From contig JAITXE010000062.1 in NCBI GenBank assembly GCA_031284925.1, positions 1 through 32,243 on the forward strand: a stretch of DNA of 32,243 bases, given 5' to 3'. A program made the translations under genes and the position numbers. Of the stretch, positions 17,007-26,005 are shown piece after piece (within the stretch, counting starts at the first letter, position 1; each line of letters begins with the position of its first letter). The notes beneath the pieces are model-generated. The model was not told the DNA's origin and did not search any database. It saw nothing but the letters and a program-made list of their open reading frames with translations. The stretch is from Methanobrevibacter sp. GTDB lineage: Archaea; Methanobacteriota; Methanobacteria; Methanobacteriales; Methanobacteriaceae.

Positions 17007-17975
17007 TTATAACTTATCTAAGACATCTTTAGTAAAATGACTTATTATTAAATCTGCTCCTGCTCTTTTAATAGATAATAAAGATTCCATAATTGAATCT
17101 TCAGTTAAATAACCTTTTTCAATGGCTGCTTTTAGCATGCTGTATTCACCACTTACATTGTATGTTGCTATTGGAAGATTGAAATTATCTTTTAATGTTT
17201 TGATAATATCTAAATATGCTAAAGCAGGTTTCACCATTAAAATATCTGCACCTTCCACTAAGTCTAACTCAGCTTCTCTAATAGCTTCATGGGCATTTGC
17301 TGGATCCATTTGATAGGATTTCCTATCTCCAAATGATGGGGTAGAGGATACAGCATCTCTAAATGGATTATAAAAAGAAGAAGCATATTTAGCAGAATAA
17401 GACATTATTAAAACATCTTCAAACCTATAACTATCTAAAGATTCTCTAATAGCTAAAACTCTACCATCCATCATATCTGAAGGAGCTACAATATTTACTC
17501 CAGCTTTACTATGAGATACTGCAATTTTAGATAAATATTTTAATGTTTTATCATTCATAACTTTATTTCCCTTAGTAATTCCGCAATGTCCATTTTCTGT
17601 GTATTGACACAAACAAACATCACTTATTACAACAAGATTGGTTTCTTCTTTAAGTTTTCTTATGGTTTTTTGAACAATTCCATTGTCATCATATGCAGGA
17701 GATCCTAATTCATTTTTAGAAGAGGTATTTGGTATACCAAATATAATAATTGATTTAAGTCCTTTTTCTTCAAGTTCTTTGGCAAATAAAATACCATCAT
17801 CAAGAGAATAACGATATTCATCTGGCATTGTTTTTATTTCTTCTTTTTGACCATTTTTTTCCTTAATAAAAAGTGGATATATTAAATCCTCTTTATTAAG
17901 TTTTGTTTCTCTAACCATCTCTCTAATTTCAGGACATTGTCGAAGTCTTCTCATTCTAGTTAATGGAAAGTTCAT
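17007..17975 (-). CDS. hemB: Porphobilinogen synthase (delta-aminolevulinate dehydratase)
   Basis: Condenses two 5-aminolevulinate molecules to porphobilinogen for siroheme, coenzyme F430 and cobamides. The 322-residue length is normal. The N-terminal arm reads [11 protein letters not shown]. Zinc ligands are present as C121, C123 and C131 in [14 protein letters not shown], marking a zinc-type rather than magnesium-only enzyme. Schiff-base lysines are K196 ([16 protein letters not shown]) and K249 (ILMVKPA), with the substrate-binding APSDMMDGR block at 164-172. The first of two genes in a minus-strand operon, followed by the CitG-like gene. The frame is intact, as expected of an essential step. 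Confidence 0.96.
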   Translation of the reverse strand: MNFPLTRMRRLRQCPEIREMVRETKLNKEDLIYPLFIKEKNGQKEEIKTMPDEYRYSLDDGILFAKELEEKGLKSIIIFGIPNTSSKNELGSPAYDDNGIVQKTIRKLKEETNLVVISDVCLCQYTENGHCGITKGNKVMNDKTLKYLSKIAVSHSKAGVNIVAPSDMMDGRVLAIRESLDSYRFEDVLIMSYSAKYASSFYNPFRDAVSSTPSFGDRKSYQMDPANAHEAIREAELDLVEGADILMVKPALAYLDIIKTLKDNFNLPIATYNVSGEYSMLKAAIEKGYLTEDSIMESLLSIKRAGADLIISHFTKDVLDKL

Positions 17976-18343
17976 TTCTACACCATTAGGATTTTTTAGT
18001 TAATATTCTTATTTTTGAAAAGTTTTTAATTACTTAAACTTATTCTCAAATATAAAAAATTATATTATATACTAAATGTATTTATTATAATTATATTAAA
18101 AATCATACTATAATTTTCATATTTTAATTATTAAAAGTTCCATATTATATAATTAATTATTTTAATAATTTAACTATATATTATAACTTAATGTGAAATA
18201 GTAATTATACTTCACTTTTAAGTGATTGTTAAGATTAATAATTTGCTGAAAATTCTTATAAATTTATTAAAAATTAATATTTGAGTAGTTTATAGAAATA
18301 ATAGGAAATTTATAAAAAGAATTAATTTATAAGGTGAAAAATT
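17976..18343. other. Divergent promoter region, hemB and lysC
   Basis: About 370 AT-rich bases between hemB (minus) and lysC (plus). TATA-like elements include CTTATAAAT near 18254 and AATTTATAAAAA near 18307, and AAGGTGA at 18331 is the lysC ribosome binding site. The one nearer the gene would give an almost leaderless mRNA. No gene or RNA structure is recognised. Confidence 0.5.
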
Positions 18344-19564
18344 ATGGAGTTAATAGTGGCTAAATTTGGTGGAACTTCAATTGGTGATGGAGAAAAAATA
18401 AAAAAAGCGGCTCAATCCATTGTAAATGAGTATATGAATGGGAATAAGATTGTCGTTGTGGTTTCCGCTATTAACAAAACAACCAATGAATTAGATAAAA
18501 TCATGCATGATTCTACCAGAGGTAATATTAGTGATAAGCAAAAAGCTGAAATATTTTCAATGGGTGAAATGACAAGTGTTAGGATTGTTTCTTCAGCTAT
18601 TGAATCTTTAGGAGTTAAATCAGTTCGTATTGATCCTTTTAGTGAGTTATGGCCTATTTTAACTAACAATAAATTCATAGAATCCAACATCGATTTTGAA
18701 AAATCTGTTAAGCAATCTCAAAAATTATTAAATATAGTTGAACAGGGGATTATTCCTGTTGTTTGTGGATTTTTAGGAAAATCTCAAAGTGGTCATATTA
18801 CAGTGCTTGGAAGAGGTGGTAGTGATACAACTGCATTTTTTTTAGCTAATAGTTTAAATGCTAATCAAGCGATTATTGTCACAGATGTGGATGGGGTTAT
18901 GACATCCGATCCTAATAAACTTGAAAATGTTAAAAAATTAGATAAAATTTCAGTAGAGGAAATGATTGATTTATCTATTCATGGTAATCAAGTCTTACAC
19001 TCTAATTCATTAAAATATAAAAGCTCATCATTTGATGCTAAAATTATTTCTTATAAATCTGGTAGTCTTTCTGATGATGGAACATTAATTGTAGGTCCTT
19101 CAGAAGGAAAAATGGTAAGTTCATTTATGCTACATCCTGAGCCTATTTCAGTTGTATCTGTTGTTGGTGCGGACATTCTTAAAAGTCATGGATTACTTGC
19201 AGAACTTACAAGCATACTTGCAAAAAATAAAATAAATATATATGGAATATCTACGGGTAAAAATTCAATTACAATATTTGTAGATAAGAAAGATGTAATT
19301 GATGCACATCGCATGCTCCATTCAGATGTAATAGAAAATAACACTCTAAATTCACTTTCAATTGGGGGGAAAATAGCTATGTTAACTTTTTTAAGTCCTG
19401 AATTTATTGAAACTCCAGGAATTATCTCAGATATTACCGAACCATTAAGAGAGAATAATATTAATATAGTTGAGATTTCCTCATCACAAACATCTATTAT
19501 ACTATTTGTTGATTGGAATGATGGTGAAAAAGCTTATAAACTTGTTAAAGAGGTTTTAAAATGA
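18344..19564 (+). CDS. lysC: Aspartate kinase
   Basis: Phosphorylates aspartate at the entry to lysine, threonine and methionine synthesis. The 406 residues hold an N-terminal amino-acid kinase domain (KFGGTS at 7-12; [20 protein letters not shown] around 142-161; [13 protein letters not shown] binds ATP/aspartate; [12 protein letters not shown] near 178) and two C-terminal ACT domains (about 270-335 and 345-406, with [10 protein letters not shown] and the [15 protein letters not shown] block), which bind feedback amino acids. The AAGGTGA site is 6 bases before the ATG. Its stop overlaps the dapA start (ATGA), so translation is coupled and the lysine branch is probably the main destination. 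Confidence 0.96.
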   Translation: MELIVAKFGGTSIGDGEKIKKAAQSIVNEYMNGNKIVVVVSAINKTTNELDKIMHDSTRGNISDKQKAEIFSMGEMTSVRIVSSAIESLGVKSVRIDPFSELWPILTNNKFIESNIDFEKSVKQSQKLLNIVEQGIIPVVCGFLGKSQSGHITVLGRGGSDTTAFFLANSLNANQAIIVTDVDGVMTSDPNKLENVKKLDKISVEEMIDLSIHGNQVLHSNSLKYKSSSFDAKIISYKSGSLSDDGTLIVGPSEGKMVSSFMLHPEPISVVSVVGADILKSHGLLAELTSILAKNKINIYGISTGKNSITIFVDKKDVIDAHRMLHSDVIENNTLNSLSIGGKIAMLTFLSPEFIETPGIISDITEPLRENNINIVEISSSQTSIILFVDWNDGEKAYKLVKEVLK

Positions 19565-20451
19565 AATTTGAAGGTACAGCTGTAGCAATGGTTACACCAT
19601 TTACAGCAAATAATGAAGTTAACGAGGAATGTTTTAGGTTAAATATAAATTTTTTAATTGAAAAGGGGGTTGATGGTTTGCTGGTTGCTGGTACAACTGG
19701 AGAATCAGCTACAATTAATAATGATGAACAAAAAAAATTGATAAATATTTTAGTCGATGAAGTAAATGGTAGAGTTGCTACATTTGCTGGTGCAGGCAGT
19801 AATTCCACCAATGAATCATTAGAGTTAGTTAAACATGCTCGTGATGCTGGTGCAGATTTTGCTTTAGTTATCACCCCTTACTACAATAAACCCCAAGAAC
19901 ATGGGTTAATTAAACATTACACTAAAATTAATAATGCTGCAGATATTCCTATTGTATTATACAATGTTCCATCACGAACAGGATCAGATATGGGTGTGGA
20001 ATCCATTATAGAAGTAGCAAAACTTAACAATATCGTGGGAATTAAAGAGGCCAACCCATCCATTGACAAAACATCTAAAATCCAAAAATCCCTGCTTGAT
20101 GAAAACTTAGATGAATTTTTCATATTATCTGGAAATGATGATTTAATACTTCCTTTAATGTCTGTGGGTGCAAAAGGAGTGGTTAGTGTGATGGCTAATG
20201 TTGATCCATATAGAACATCACAGATGGTAAATGCTTTTTTAAAAGGGGATGCTAAAAGAGCATTAGAATTACATTTTAAATTATATGATCTTATGAAAGT
20301 TCTCTTCATTGAATCAAATCCTGTTCCAACTAAATATGCACTCAATCTCATGGGGAAAAATGTTGGTGAGGTCAGGTTACCTTTAGCAGGACTAACAAGT
20401 GAACACGAAAAAGATGTTGAGAAATGCTTAAAAGATTTGGATTTAATATAG
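19561..20451 (+). CDS. dapA: 4-hydroxy-tetrahydrodipicolinate synthase
   Basis: Condenses pyruvate with aspartate semialdehyde, the first lysine/diaminopimelate-specific step. 296 residues, normal TIM-barrel family length. Active-site residues are visible: T45-T46 in [10 protein letters not shown]108 in ITPYYNKP, Y134 in LYNVPSRTG with R139, and the Schiff-base K162 in VGIKEA. The C-terminal helical part ([17 protein letters not shown]) is complete. It overlaps lysC by 4 bases and is followed after 22 bases by the zinc-ribbon ORF. dapB, often next in related methanogens, is not found; instead a broken toxin-antitoxin pair follows. Confidence 0.96.
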   Translation: MKFEGTAVAMVTPFTANNEVNEECFRLNINFLIEKGVDGLLVAGTTGESATINNDEQKKLINILVDEVNGRVATFAGAGSNSTNESLELVKHARDAGADFALVITPYYNKPQEHGLIKHYTKINNAADIPIVLYNVPSRTGSDMGVESIIEVAKLNNIVGIKEANPSIDKTSKIQKSLLDENLDEFFILSGNDDLILPLMSVGAKGVVSVMANVDPYRTSQMVNAFLKGDAKRALELHFKLYDLMKVLFIESNPVPTKYALNLMGKNVGEVRLPLAGLTSEHEKDVEKCLKDLDLI

Positions 20452-20473
20452 AAAAGTTTAATAGGTGAATTAA

Positions 20474-20659
20474 TTGCAGTGTCGTATATGTGGATATGAA
20501 TTTGATGAAGATAAAGTAGGGAGAAGTTGTGAAGGTTGTGGAAAAAGTAACTGTTCTACTGTTCATTGTCCTAACTGTGGTTATGGAAATTCTCCAGAAT
20601 ATGAAAAAGAATTTAAATTTATTAAAATATTAAAGAAAAAATTAGGTTTTAAGGATTAA
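20474..20659 (+). CDS. Small zinc-ribbon protein
   Basis: A 61-residue ORF starting at TTG (20474), with AGGTGA 5-6 bases before it, which makes TTG a credible start; no in-frame ATG lies nearby. It has three Cys pairs: CRIC (3-6), CEGC (19-22) and CPNC (about 33-36) plus one more Cys, so it can bind one or two zinc ions. The tail is basic (IKILKKKLGFKD). It follows dapA by 22 bases in the same operon. Such mini zinc ribbons are common in methanogens, and their role is unknown. Confidence 0.65.
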   Translation: MQCRICGYEFDEDKVGRSCEGCGKSNCSTVHCPNCGYGNSPEYEKEFKFIKILKKKLGFKD

Positions 20660-20767
20660 TTTTCTTTTAAATTAATAGTATTTATTAAACATTTATAAGT
20701 TAAAAGTAAACTTTATATGAAAAGTAAGATAAGTTATTACTAAATATAAATTATGGAGAAATTAATT

Positions 20768-21276
20768 ATGATGATTGATGAGAATGAAAGAAACTATGTT
20801 GTATATTTTATTCATCAATATGGTTCTCAAAGTATAAGTTAGGAAGAGTTATTTTCAATAAAATTCTTTATTTTTCAGCTTTTAATTTTTATGAACTATA
20901 TGAAGAATCAATCACAGGTGAAGAATATATTAAGTTTCCACGAGGTCCACTTCCGAAACATTTTTTAAAGGTGAAGGATGAACTAATCGAAGAAGGAAAA
21001 ATAAAAGAAAGTAAAGAGTCATCTTTCCCAGAGGCTTTTGAAAGTTATGATTACACATTATTAACTATTCCTAAGATGCAATACTTAAATCAAAAGGAAA
21101 AAGATGTAATTGATGCTGTTATTAAACGAGTAAGTGGAACGAGTGCTAGCAAATAAGTGATTATTCTCATGGAGATATGCCATGGATGGGTTGCTAAAGA
21201 TAATGAGATTATGGATTATCGTCATGTTTTTTATATATCTGATGATTTCTCTGTAAAAGAATATGATGATATGTGA
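20768..21276 (+). pseudogene. Broken Panacea-domain (SocA/DUF4065-like) antitoxin gene
   Basis: ATG 20768 opens MMIDENERNYVVYFIHQYGS and stops at TAG. Family text then runs across frames: EELF, NKILYFSAFNFYELYEESIT, GEEYIKFPRGPLPKHFLKVK, DELIEEGKI, LTIPKMQYLNQKEKDVIDAV, ISDYSHGDMPW, and VAKDNEIMDYRHVFYISDD, ending at TGA 21276. The order KxLYFxDFxxYExYGxSITGxxYxxxPxGPxPxxF...ISxxSHxxxPWxxA is that of Panacea (SocA-like) antitoxins, which pair with many toxin types. At least four stops or frameshifts inactivate it. Its end overlaps the toxin start. Confidence 0.8.
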
Positions 21277-21669
21277 ATGCAAATATGATAAAAAGTTTAA
21301 AAAAGAGTTTAAAAAACTTCAAAAAAGTGTGTGTCTTTAGAAACTGATTTTGAACGGTTTGAAAAATCTCTTAAAGCAGGTATTATTGAACATGAAAAAG
21401 TGTCTGAACATGAACATGGTCATGATAGGATTTTTGATTGGGGTAATGCTTTTAAATGTGACACTTATATAGTTAAAGGATTTGATCGTGAAAAAATGCA
21501 TAATGGGAATCGATCAGGTTCTAGAATCACTTTTATTTATTGTAAGTTAGATAAGACAATTTATTTTACTTAAATTTATTTTAAAGGTAAAACTGAAAAA
21601 GAAGATAAAAAAAGAATCCATAAGCTATGCAATTTTCTTTATTCATCTATAAGTAAAGTATTATTTTGA
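21266..21669 (+). pseudogene. Broken RelE/HigB-like toxin gene paired with Panacea
   Basis: ATG 21266 overlaps the antitoxin end and opens MICECKYDKKFKKEFKKLQK; one indel near AAAAAAGTGTG shifts to VSLETDFERFEKSLKAGIIE (the 21331 track ORF). This continues to SGSRITFIYCKLDKTIYFT, meets an in-frame TAA at 21571, and the same frame then gives IYFKGKTEKEDKKRIHKL to TGA at 21669. The order KFxKDxKKLxK...SLExDxxxFxK...SGxRxxYxY...IxFIxIYxKxxKExED is that of RelE/HigB-like ribosome-dependent or RNase toxins. Two lesions inactivate it. Only the region 21331-21573 is uninterrupted. Confidence 0.7.
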
Positions 21670-21910
21670 TATTATATTTATACAATAATATTTAAATCAG
21701 CAAGTTAATGGAAGTATTAATCAATGCAATTAACTGAAAAGGTGCAAATATTAAGTTTGCCAATGAGTTATTATATCTGGTTTTTTATTATCTAATTATT
21801 CCTTGTTAATGAGTTTTCAAATAAGATTATAACTCTTTTTTTTATTTTGTTCCTAAAATCAACCCTATCAAAAATACACTATTAATACTTTTCTTAGAGA
21901 ACTTATTTTA

Positions 21911-22110
21911 TTAATTTAGATTATATCCTCGTGGAGTTATAAACCTATTATTTTTAATGAAACTATTACTATTTCCTATAATAATTATTGAAGACATATC
22001 AACATTCCTATCCTCAAAATTTTCAAGAGTGTAAAGTTGGATTTCTTCAAATTCTCTTAGTGCATTTTTTACAACTGCAACAGGAGTCTTTAAATCGCTG
22101 AATTCTTTTA
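21911..22110 (-). pseudogene. cbiH: 3' fragment of cbiH/cobJ (C17-methyltransferase)
   Basis: The minus strand reads FSDLKTPVAVVKNALREFEE, IQLYTLENFEDRNVDMSSII, IIGNSNSFIKNNRFITPRGY and ends at TAA (21911-21913). This is the C-terminal end of cobalt-precorrin-3 C17-methyltransferase (TPV-x-x-x-x-x-A, a T-L-E-x-x segment, and the closing IIGNSxTxxxxxxxxTPRGY). The remaining roughly 170 residues are missing: the region where the 5' part should lie is occupied by cbiK on the other strand. So a deletion or rearrangement has removed it. The enzyme acts in anaerobic cobamide ring synthesis. Confidence 0.75.
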
Positions 22111-22174
22111 TAATTAATATTTAATTTTAAAATTATTTAAGAAATTGATATAAGTTTAATGAGAGAGATATTAA

Positions 22175-22948
22175 ATGCTTAAAAAAGGAATATTAGTTGT
22201 AAATTTTGGAACAACTTATAAAAAACAACTTGAAAATTGCATTGAAGCTATTGAAAATTTTATCGGCACTAAATTTAAGTATTATGATGTTAGAAGAGCT
22301 TTTACTTCAAATATAATAATTAAGAAACTAAAAAAAAGGATAATCTCCATATTGGCACAGTTGAAGATGCTCTTAAGAAAATGAGGGATGAAAAATTTAA
22401 TGAAATCTATATTCAACCGTTACATATAATCTATGGTGATGAATATGAAAAGATAAAATCTGCTACTTTAAACTTTAGCAATGTTTTTGATAAGATAGAA
22501 ATTGGAAGACCATCACTATTTAATAATAAGGATTACTTTGATGCAATTGAAGCTTTAAAATATCAACTTCCAAAAATAGAAGATAATTCATCTATTGTTC
22601 TCATGGGTCATGGAACAACCCATCATGAAAATTCAGCTTATTTCCAATTAGAGTATGTTGCCCGTAAAATGGGATTAAAAATATTTATATGGCAACTGTT
22701 GAATCTTTTCCTGAAATCACAGACATTATTGTTAATTTAAAAAATGATAATATTCAAGAAATAACCTTAGTTCCTTTTATGCTTGTTGCTGGTGATCATG
22801 CTGAAAATGATATGGCATCTGATGATGAGGATTCTTGGAAATCAATTCTTGAGAATAAAAGATTTAAAGTAAATATATATCTTAAAGGGCTTGGAGAAAA
22901 TATTAAATTTATGCAAATCATTTAAATGATGTTATCAATGAATTATAA
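22175..22948 (+). pseudogene. cbiK: Frameshifted cbiK (sirohydrochlorin cobaltochelatase)
   Basis: Three overlapping track ORFs (22175-22384, 22381-22740, 22689-22925) are one gene in shifted frames. Reading through gives KKGILVVNFGTTYKKQ, YDVRRAFTSNIIIKKLKKR, EIYIQPLHIIYGDEYEKI, VLMGHGTTHHENSAY, YMATVESFPEI, LVPFMLVAGDHAENDM and DEDSWKSILE, closing NDVINEL-TAA at 22946-22948. These blocks, including the two metal-binding His motifs (MGHGT and AGDHAxND), are those of CbiK-type anaerobic chelatases that insert cobalt in sirohydrochlorin (about 255 residues). Three small indels break it. It is distinct from the short CfbA/CbiX chelatase that methanogens need for F430. Confidence 0.85.
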
Positions 22949-23047
22949 TTTCTAAATAACTAATGGGTTTGATATTTTATTAAATATTGAAATAATTTAG
23001 CTTGATTAATAAAAATTTTCATAAAAGCTTAAACTAATAACAAAAAG

Positions 23048-23082
23048 TTTTATATAAAACAAAAAACAAATTTATATAAAAT
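23048..23082 (+). promoter_or_regulatory. Two TATA-like elements before the eha genes
   Basis: TTTATATAAAAC (23049) and TTTATATAAA (23071) match the archaeal TATA consensus. The second lies about 50 bases before ATG 23123, leaving room for a 20-25 base leader with GGTG at 23115 as ribosome binding site. Their repetition could give two start points. Inferred from sequence only. Confidence 0.45.
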
Positions 23083-23122
23083 ATTAAAATATTAAGGGAA
23101 TTTAGAAAATATTGGTGTTAAT

Positions 23123-23338
23123 ATGAGAACATTAGTTAAATATGGATATTTATTATTTGTTATATCAACAGGATTTATATTATATTCGTTACTATTTAAT
23201 CCTGTAGCTTGGATTGTTTATACAATAGCTATTGTCTTTATTCCATTATTTATTCTTTCATTTGGGTTAATAACAATGGCAAAACCTAAAAAAGATGAAG
23301 AAGAAGGTAGAGTGCAAGAACCATTTATTGGATATTAA
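23123..23338 (+). CDS. ehaI: Energy-converting hydrogenase A small membrane subunit (EhaI-like)
   Basis: A 71-residue protein with two hydrophobic helices (about 5-22, LVKYGYLLFVISTGFILYS, and 27-52, VAWIVYTIAIVFIPLFILSFGL) and a charged C-terminal tail ending EPFIGY. GGTGTT lies a few bases before the ATG. Position directly before the NuoH-like subunit matches EhaI in the ehaA-T gene order of Methanothermobacter; the identification rests on order, size and hydrophobic pattern, not on a strong motif. It is the first intact gene of this cluster and sits behind the decayed cbiK. EhaA-H are absent upstream. Confidence 0.6.
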   Translation: MRTLVKYGYLLFVISTGFILYSLLFNPVAWIVYTIAIVFIPLFILSFGLITMAKPKKDEEEGRVQEPFIGY

Positions 23339-23398
23339 TTTAATATTCATATAATTTATATTAGTAATTAAATAATTAAACTATTTATATGTGATAAT

Positions 23399-24265
23399 AT
23401 GAATTTAATGGCAGATATAATTCTGAATGTTATGGTGGCCTTTCTTTTTGGAAGTATTCTGTTAGGATTTCATAGGAAAGTCATGGCAAGGGTTCAACTT
23501 AGACCTGGTCCTCCAATTATACAGCATTTTCTTCATTCTTTGAAATTCTTCTTTAAAGAAACTGGGATTCCAAGAACATCTTCGATGCCATTTTATATTT
23601 CAATAACAGTTATTTTATGTAGTATTTGGGTAGCAGCTGTTATTATTGGTCCAGTTAATCATGGATCACTTCTATTATTATTTGCAATATATGCTGTTTA
23701 TAAGATTGTGGAGCATAATTCTGGTTCATCATCTGGTTCACCTTATGGGAAAATGAGTTGTGTAAGAGCGGTTTTCTCAGCATCATCAGAGTTACCATTA
23801 TTTGCAATAATTGCCATTATATATCTTCAAGTAGGTTCAATGAACATTGGTAGCATTGTTGCTTATCAAGATATTAATGGTCCTTTAATATTTAAACTTC
23901 CATTGGTAGCTATTGTGTTATTCATTTTAATACTTTCTAAGTCTCCTTACTCTCCTTTTGGGATTACAAAAGGAAAGGATATAATTTCAGGATATGAAAC
24001 AGAACATTTTGGACTTTTAAGGGGATATATAATGTTATCTGAGTCTATATCATGGTATATACTCTCATGGGTATTTTTAACCATATTCTTTGGGAATTTA
24101 TCGTTTTTATCATACACAATAGGAATGTTAGTTATTGCATTTTTAATAGGATTAATAAATGCCACAACACCTATATTAAATCCTAATCACTCTGTAATGT
24201 CTCAAATTTCAATAGCTATTCTGGGATTTGTAGGTTCTTTATTGTTAATGTTTGTTGTGTTTTAA
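23399..24265 (+). CDS. ehaJ: Energy-converting hydrogenase A subunit J (NuoH/HyfC-like)
   Basis: Membrane arm subunit that couples the hydrogenase to ion flow. 288 residues with about eight TM helices. The family signatures of the NuoH/HyfC class are visible: [20 protein letters not shown] at about 31-50 (the R-x-G-P motif that faces the peripheral arm), [13 protein letters not shown] near 111-123, [11 protein letters not shown]-like text ([13 protein letters not shown]), and [20 protein letters not shown] at about 180-199, matching the PF-D-x-P-E-A-E region. GTGAT precedes the ATG. In Eha this subunit helps drive ferredoxin reduction by H2 using the ion gradient, to prime methanogenesis. Confidence 0.88.
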   Translation: MNLMADIILNVMVAFLFGSILLGFHRKVMARVQLRPGPPIIQHFLHSLKFFFKETGIPRTSSMPFYISITVILCSIWVAAVIIGPVNHGSLLLLFAIYAVYKIVEHNSGSSSGSPYGKMSCVRAVFSASSELPLFAIIAIIYLQVGSMNIGSIVAYQDINGPLIFKLPLVAIVLFILILSKSPYSPFGITKGKDIISGYETEHFGLLRGYIMLSESISWYILSWVFLTIFFGNLSFLSYTIGMLVIAFLIGLINATTPILNPNHSVMSQISIAILGFVGSLLLMFVVF

Positions 24266-24416
24266 TAGAAAAATAATTCATTATTTGTATTTTACTAATT
24301 TTAATAAAAAAACAAATATATTAATTAACTAGAAAAATAATAACATTAATTGTATATAAAAATATAAGTTAAAATAAATTATTTAAAAGATAATAATTAG
24401 CTGAGAATTTGATAAT

Positions 24417-24674
24417 ATGAATAAAGAAAGAAATCTCATAATTTTAACATCATTTGTAGCTATGGGAATTATTGTACTTGGTATAGTAGTTACATTAATG
24501 AATTCTATTCAAATTTTACCTATTATAATCTTAGGAATTATTCTTTCAATATTAGTATTACTGCAAGCATATCCTAAATATAATCATATAGCTGAAAATC
24601 TGGAAAGGATTGTATTTTTTGTGGCATTAATCTCTATAATCATATCATTTATATATTTATATAAACCAGTCTAA
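24417..24674 (+). CDS. ehaK: Energy-converting hydrogenase A small membrane subunit K
   Basis: An 85-residue membrane protein with three hydrophobic helices: about 7-29 (LIILTSFVAMGIIVLGIVVT), 32-50 (QILPIIILGIILSILVLL) and 65-83 (RIVFFVALISIIISFIYLY). A short charged stretch AYPKYNHIAENLER separates helices 2 and 3. No catalytic motif; assignment as EhaK rests on its place between the NuoH-like subunit and the EhaL-like subunit, and on size. A 150-base gap before it carries a second TATA-like stretch, so it may also have its own promoter. Confidence 0.65.
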   Translation: MNKERNLIILTSFVAMGIIVLGIVVTLMNSIQILPIIILGIILSILVLLQAYPKYNHIAENLERIVFFVALISIIISFIYLYKPV

Positions 24675-24713
24675 TAATTTAGATTTAAAAATAATAATTT
24701 TAACGAGGTTTAA

Positions 24714-25040
24714 ATGAGCGAAAATGTGTATCTTATCTATTTAATATCTTTTATTATAGGATCTATTGGAGGACTCCTATTTAGTTATAAGCAGCATGGA
24801 GAAGTATTTATCTATAATAAGATAGATATTTTGGCTTTAATAATAGCTATTGTGGGTTGGATACTTCTAATAAACTTCAATTTTTTAATTTTTATACTTA
24901 ATCCCATAATTAGTATAAGTATTGGATTATTTTTAATTGCCTTTGTAATTGGGATGAGACCTGGGTATGGTAGGTATGAAACTTTTTTAGCAATAGTAAT
25001 ATCTGCATTGATTTATGGGCTGAGTTCTTTATTATTATGA
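24714..25040 (+). CDS. ehaL: Energy-converting hydrogenase A membrane subunit L
   Basis: A 108-residue membrane protein with four hydrophobic helices (about 5-25, 39-52, 55-80 and 88-106). The conserved-looking block IGMRPGYGRYETF near 81-93 between helices 3 and 4 fits the DUF2104/EhaL family. GAGG is 6 bases before the ATG. It lies 39 bases after ehaK and 83 before the DUF1959 gene, the same order as in ehaA-T of Methanothermobacter. A structural membrane subunit, with no catalytic residues. Confidence 0.72.
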   Translation: MSENVYLIYLISFIIGSIGGLLFSYKQHGEVFIYNKIDILALIIAIVGWILLINFNFLIFILNPIISISIGLFLIAFVIGMRPGYGRYETFLAIVISALIYGLSSLLL

Positions 25041-25123
25041 AATTAAATATATTAAAAAAGTAAATATAATTATATTTAATCATTAAAATAAAATCTATAC
25101 TAAATTAATTTAAAGTGATGTAA

Positions 25124-25507
25124 ATGAACACTAAAGAAAACTCTTTAGAATTAATGAAAACTCGAATTATTCACAGCTTTAGATGGAATGTTGATGTGCT
25201 TAGTCCTTTATCTGAAGAATTAGAAATACCTATTAATGAATTCGAGGAGATATTAATAAATAATTTAGACATGTCAAGTTTAGAAGCTTTACATGCCACA
25301 TTCGAGTCCGCTAAATCTGAATTTTTAATGGAAAAGTTAAGATGTGATTTAAGCTTATATTGGTTGGTCGATGTTCTTAAGATAATTAGTACTGAAGATT
25401 ATAATAAACTTAAATCTAAATTATTGGGTAAGGTAGCTAAAGGCGAAGAATATGAAATAGTTTTAAAATTTGCCAAAAAAGAAGTTTATCATCTTTTGAA
25501 AAAATAG
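25124..25507 (+). CDS. ehaM: Hydrogenase-associated DUF1959 protein, EhaM
   Basis: A 127-residue soluble, all-alpha protein of the DUF1959 family found only beside methanogen Eha hydrogenases (the Methanothermobacter member is MTH396, to my memory with a solved structure). Visible family text: LMKTRIIHSFRWNVDVLSPL at 9-28, then SLEALHATFESAKSEFL, a charged middle helix, and LRCDLSLYWLVDVLKIIS. No cofactor motif. AAAGTGATG lies before the ATG. It precedes the small hydrogenase subunit gene by 48 bases. Its role, assembly or regulation, is unknown, but its conserved place is strong support that this is Eha. Confidence 0.85.
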   Translation: MNTKENSLELMKTRIIHSFRWNVDVLSPLSEELEIPINEFEEILINNLDMSSLEALHATFESAKSEFLMEKLRCDLSLYWLVDVLKIISTEDYNKLKSKLLGKVAKGEEYEIVLKFAKKEVYHLLKK

Positions 25508-25555
25508 CCCTAAAGTTAATAATTATTTAATTTAAAAAAATCTAAAAGGAAAATC

Positions 25556-26005
25556 ATGTTTAAATCTCTTAAAGATATAGTAAGAAAAAGTTCAATTCAT
25601 GTTTGTATTGTAAACTGTGGGGGATGTAATGGATGTGATGTTGAATTAGTCGCTTTATATTCTCCAAGGTATGACATTGAACAGTATGGAATTTATATAC
25701 ATAACAATCCACGTGAAGCAGATGTTATTCTAGTTACAGGTGCAGTCACTGAACAATGGGTTGATAAAATAAAAAGGATTTATATCAAAGCTCCTGAACC
25801 AAAAATTGTACTTTGTGTTGGAAACTGCCCAATTTCTGGTGATGTTTTTAATCAAGAAGGAGGAACGGTTCATGCTCCTGTTTCTGATTTTATACCCGTT
25901 GCAGCAGAAGTATCTGGTTGTCCTCCAAGACCAAGCGAGATACTAAATGCTGTTTTAACCATTGTTCCTAATGCAATTGCAAGTCGTGGGAGGGAAAAAA
26001 AATGA
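25556..26005 (+). CDS. ehaN: Energy-converting [NiFe]-hydrogenase A small subunit
   Basis: The 149-residue small subunit, related to NuoB, holds the proximal [4Fe-4S] cluster that passes electrons to the large subunit. The cluster ligands are visible in [11 protein letters not shown] (C21, C24, C27; two of these ligate), [12 protein letters not shown] around 86-97 and [12 protein letters not shown] around 118-129. An AAAAGGAAAATC leader with AAGGA lies before the ATG. Its stop overlaps the large-subunit start by four bases (ATGA), so the two are made in equal amount. Length matches the short energy-converting hydrogenase small subunits. No Tat signal, as expected for a cytoplasm-facing complex. 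Confidence 0.95.
   Translation: MFKSLKDIVRKSSIHVCIVNCGGCNGCDVELVALYSPRYDIEQYGIYIHNNPREADVILVTGAVTEQWVDKIKRIYIKAPEPKIVLCVGNCPISGDVFNQEGGTVHAPVSDFIPVAAEVSGCPPRPSEILNAVLTIVPNAIASRGREKK

Noticed and set aside
18412-18690. Minus-strand ORF inside lysC, and similar ORFs inside dapA, hemB, thiG, ehaJ, ehaO and ecfA
   Set aside because: They are antisense shadows of intact, conserved genes and have no ribosome binding sites or recognisable families.
22175-22948. Reading cbiK as the F430 chelatase CfbA, whose loss would be lethal
   Set aside because: Length and motif order fit the long CbiK class; CfbA/CbiX-short is a separate gene presumably elsewhere.
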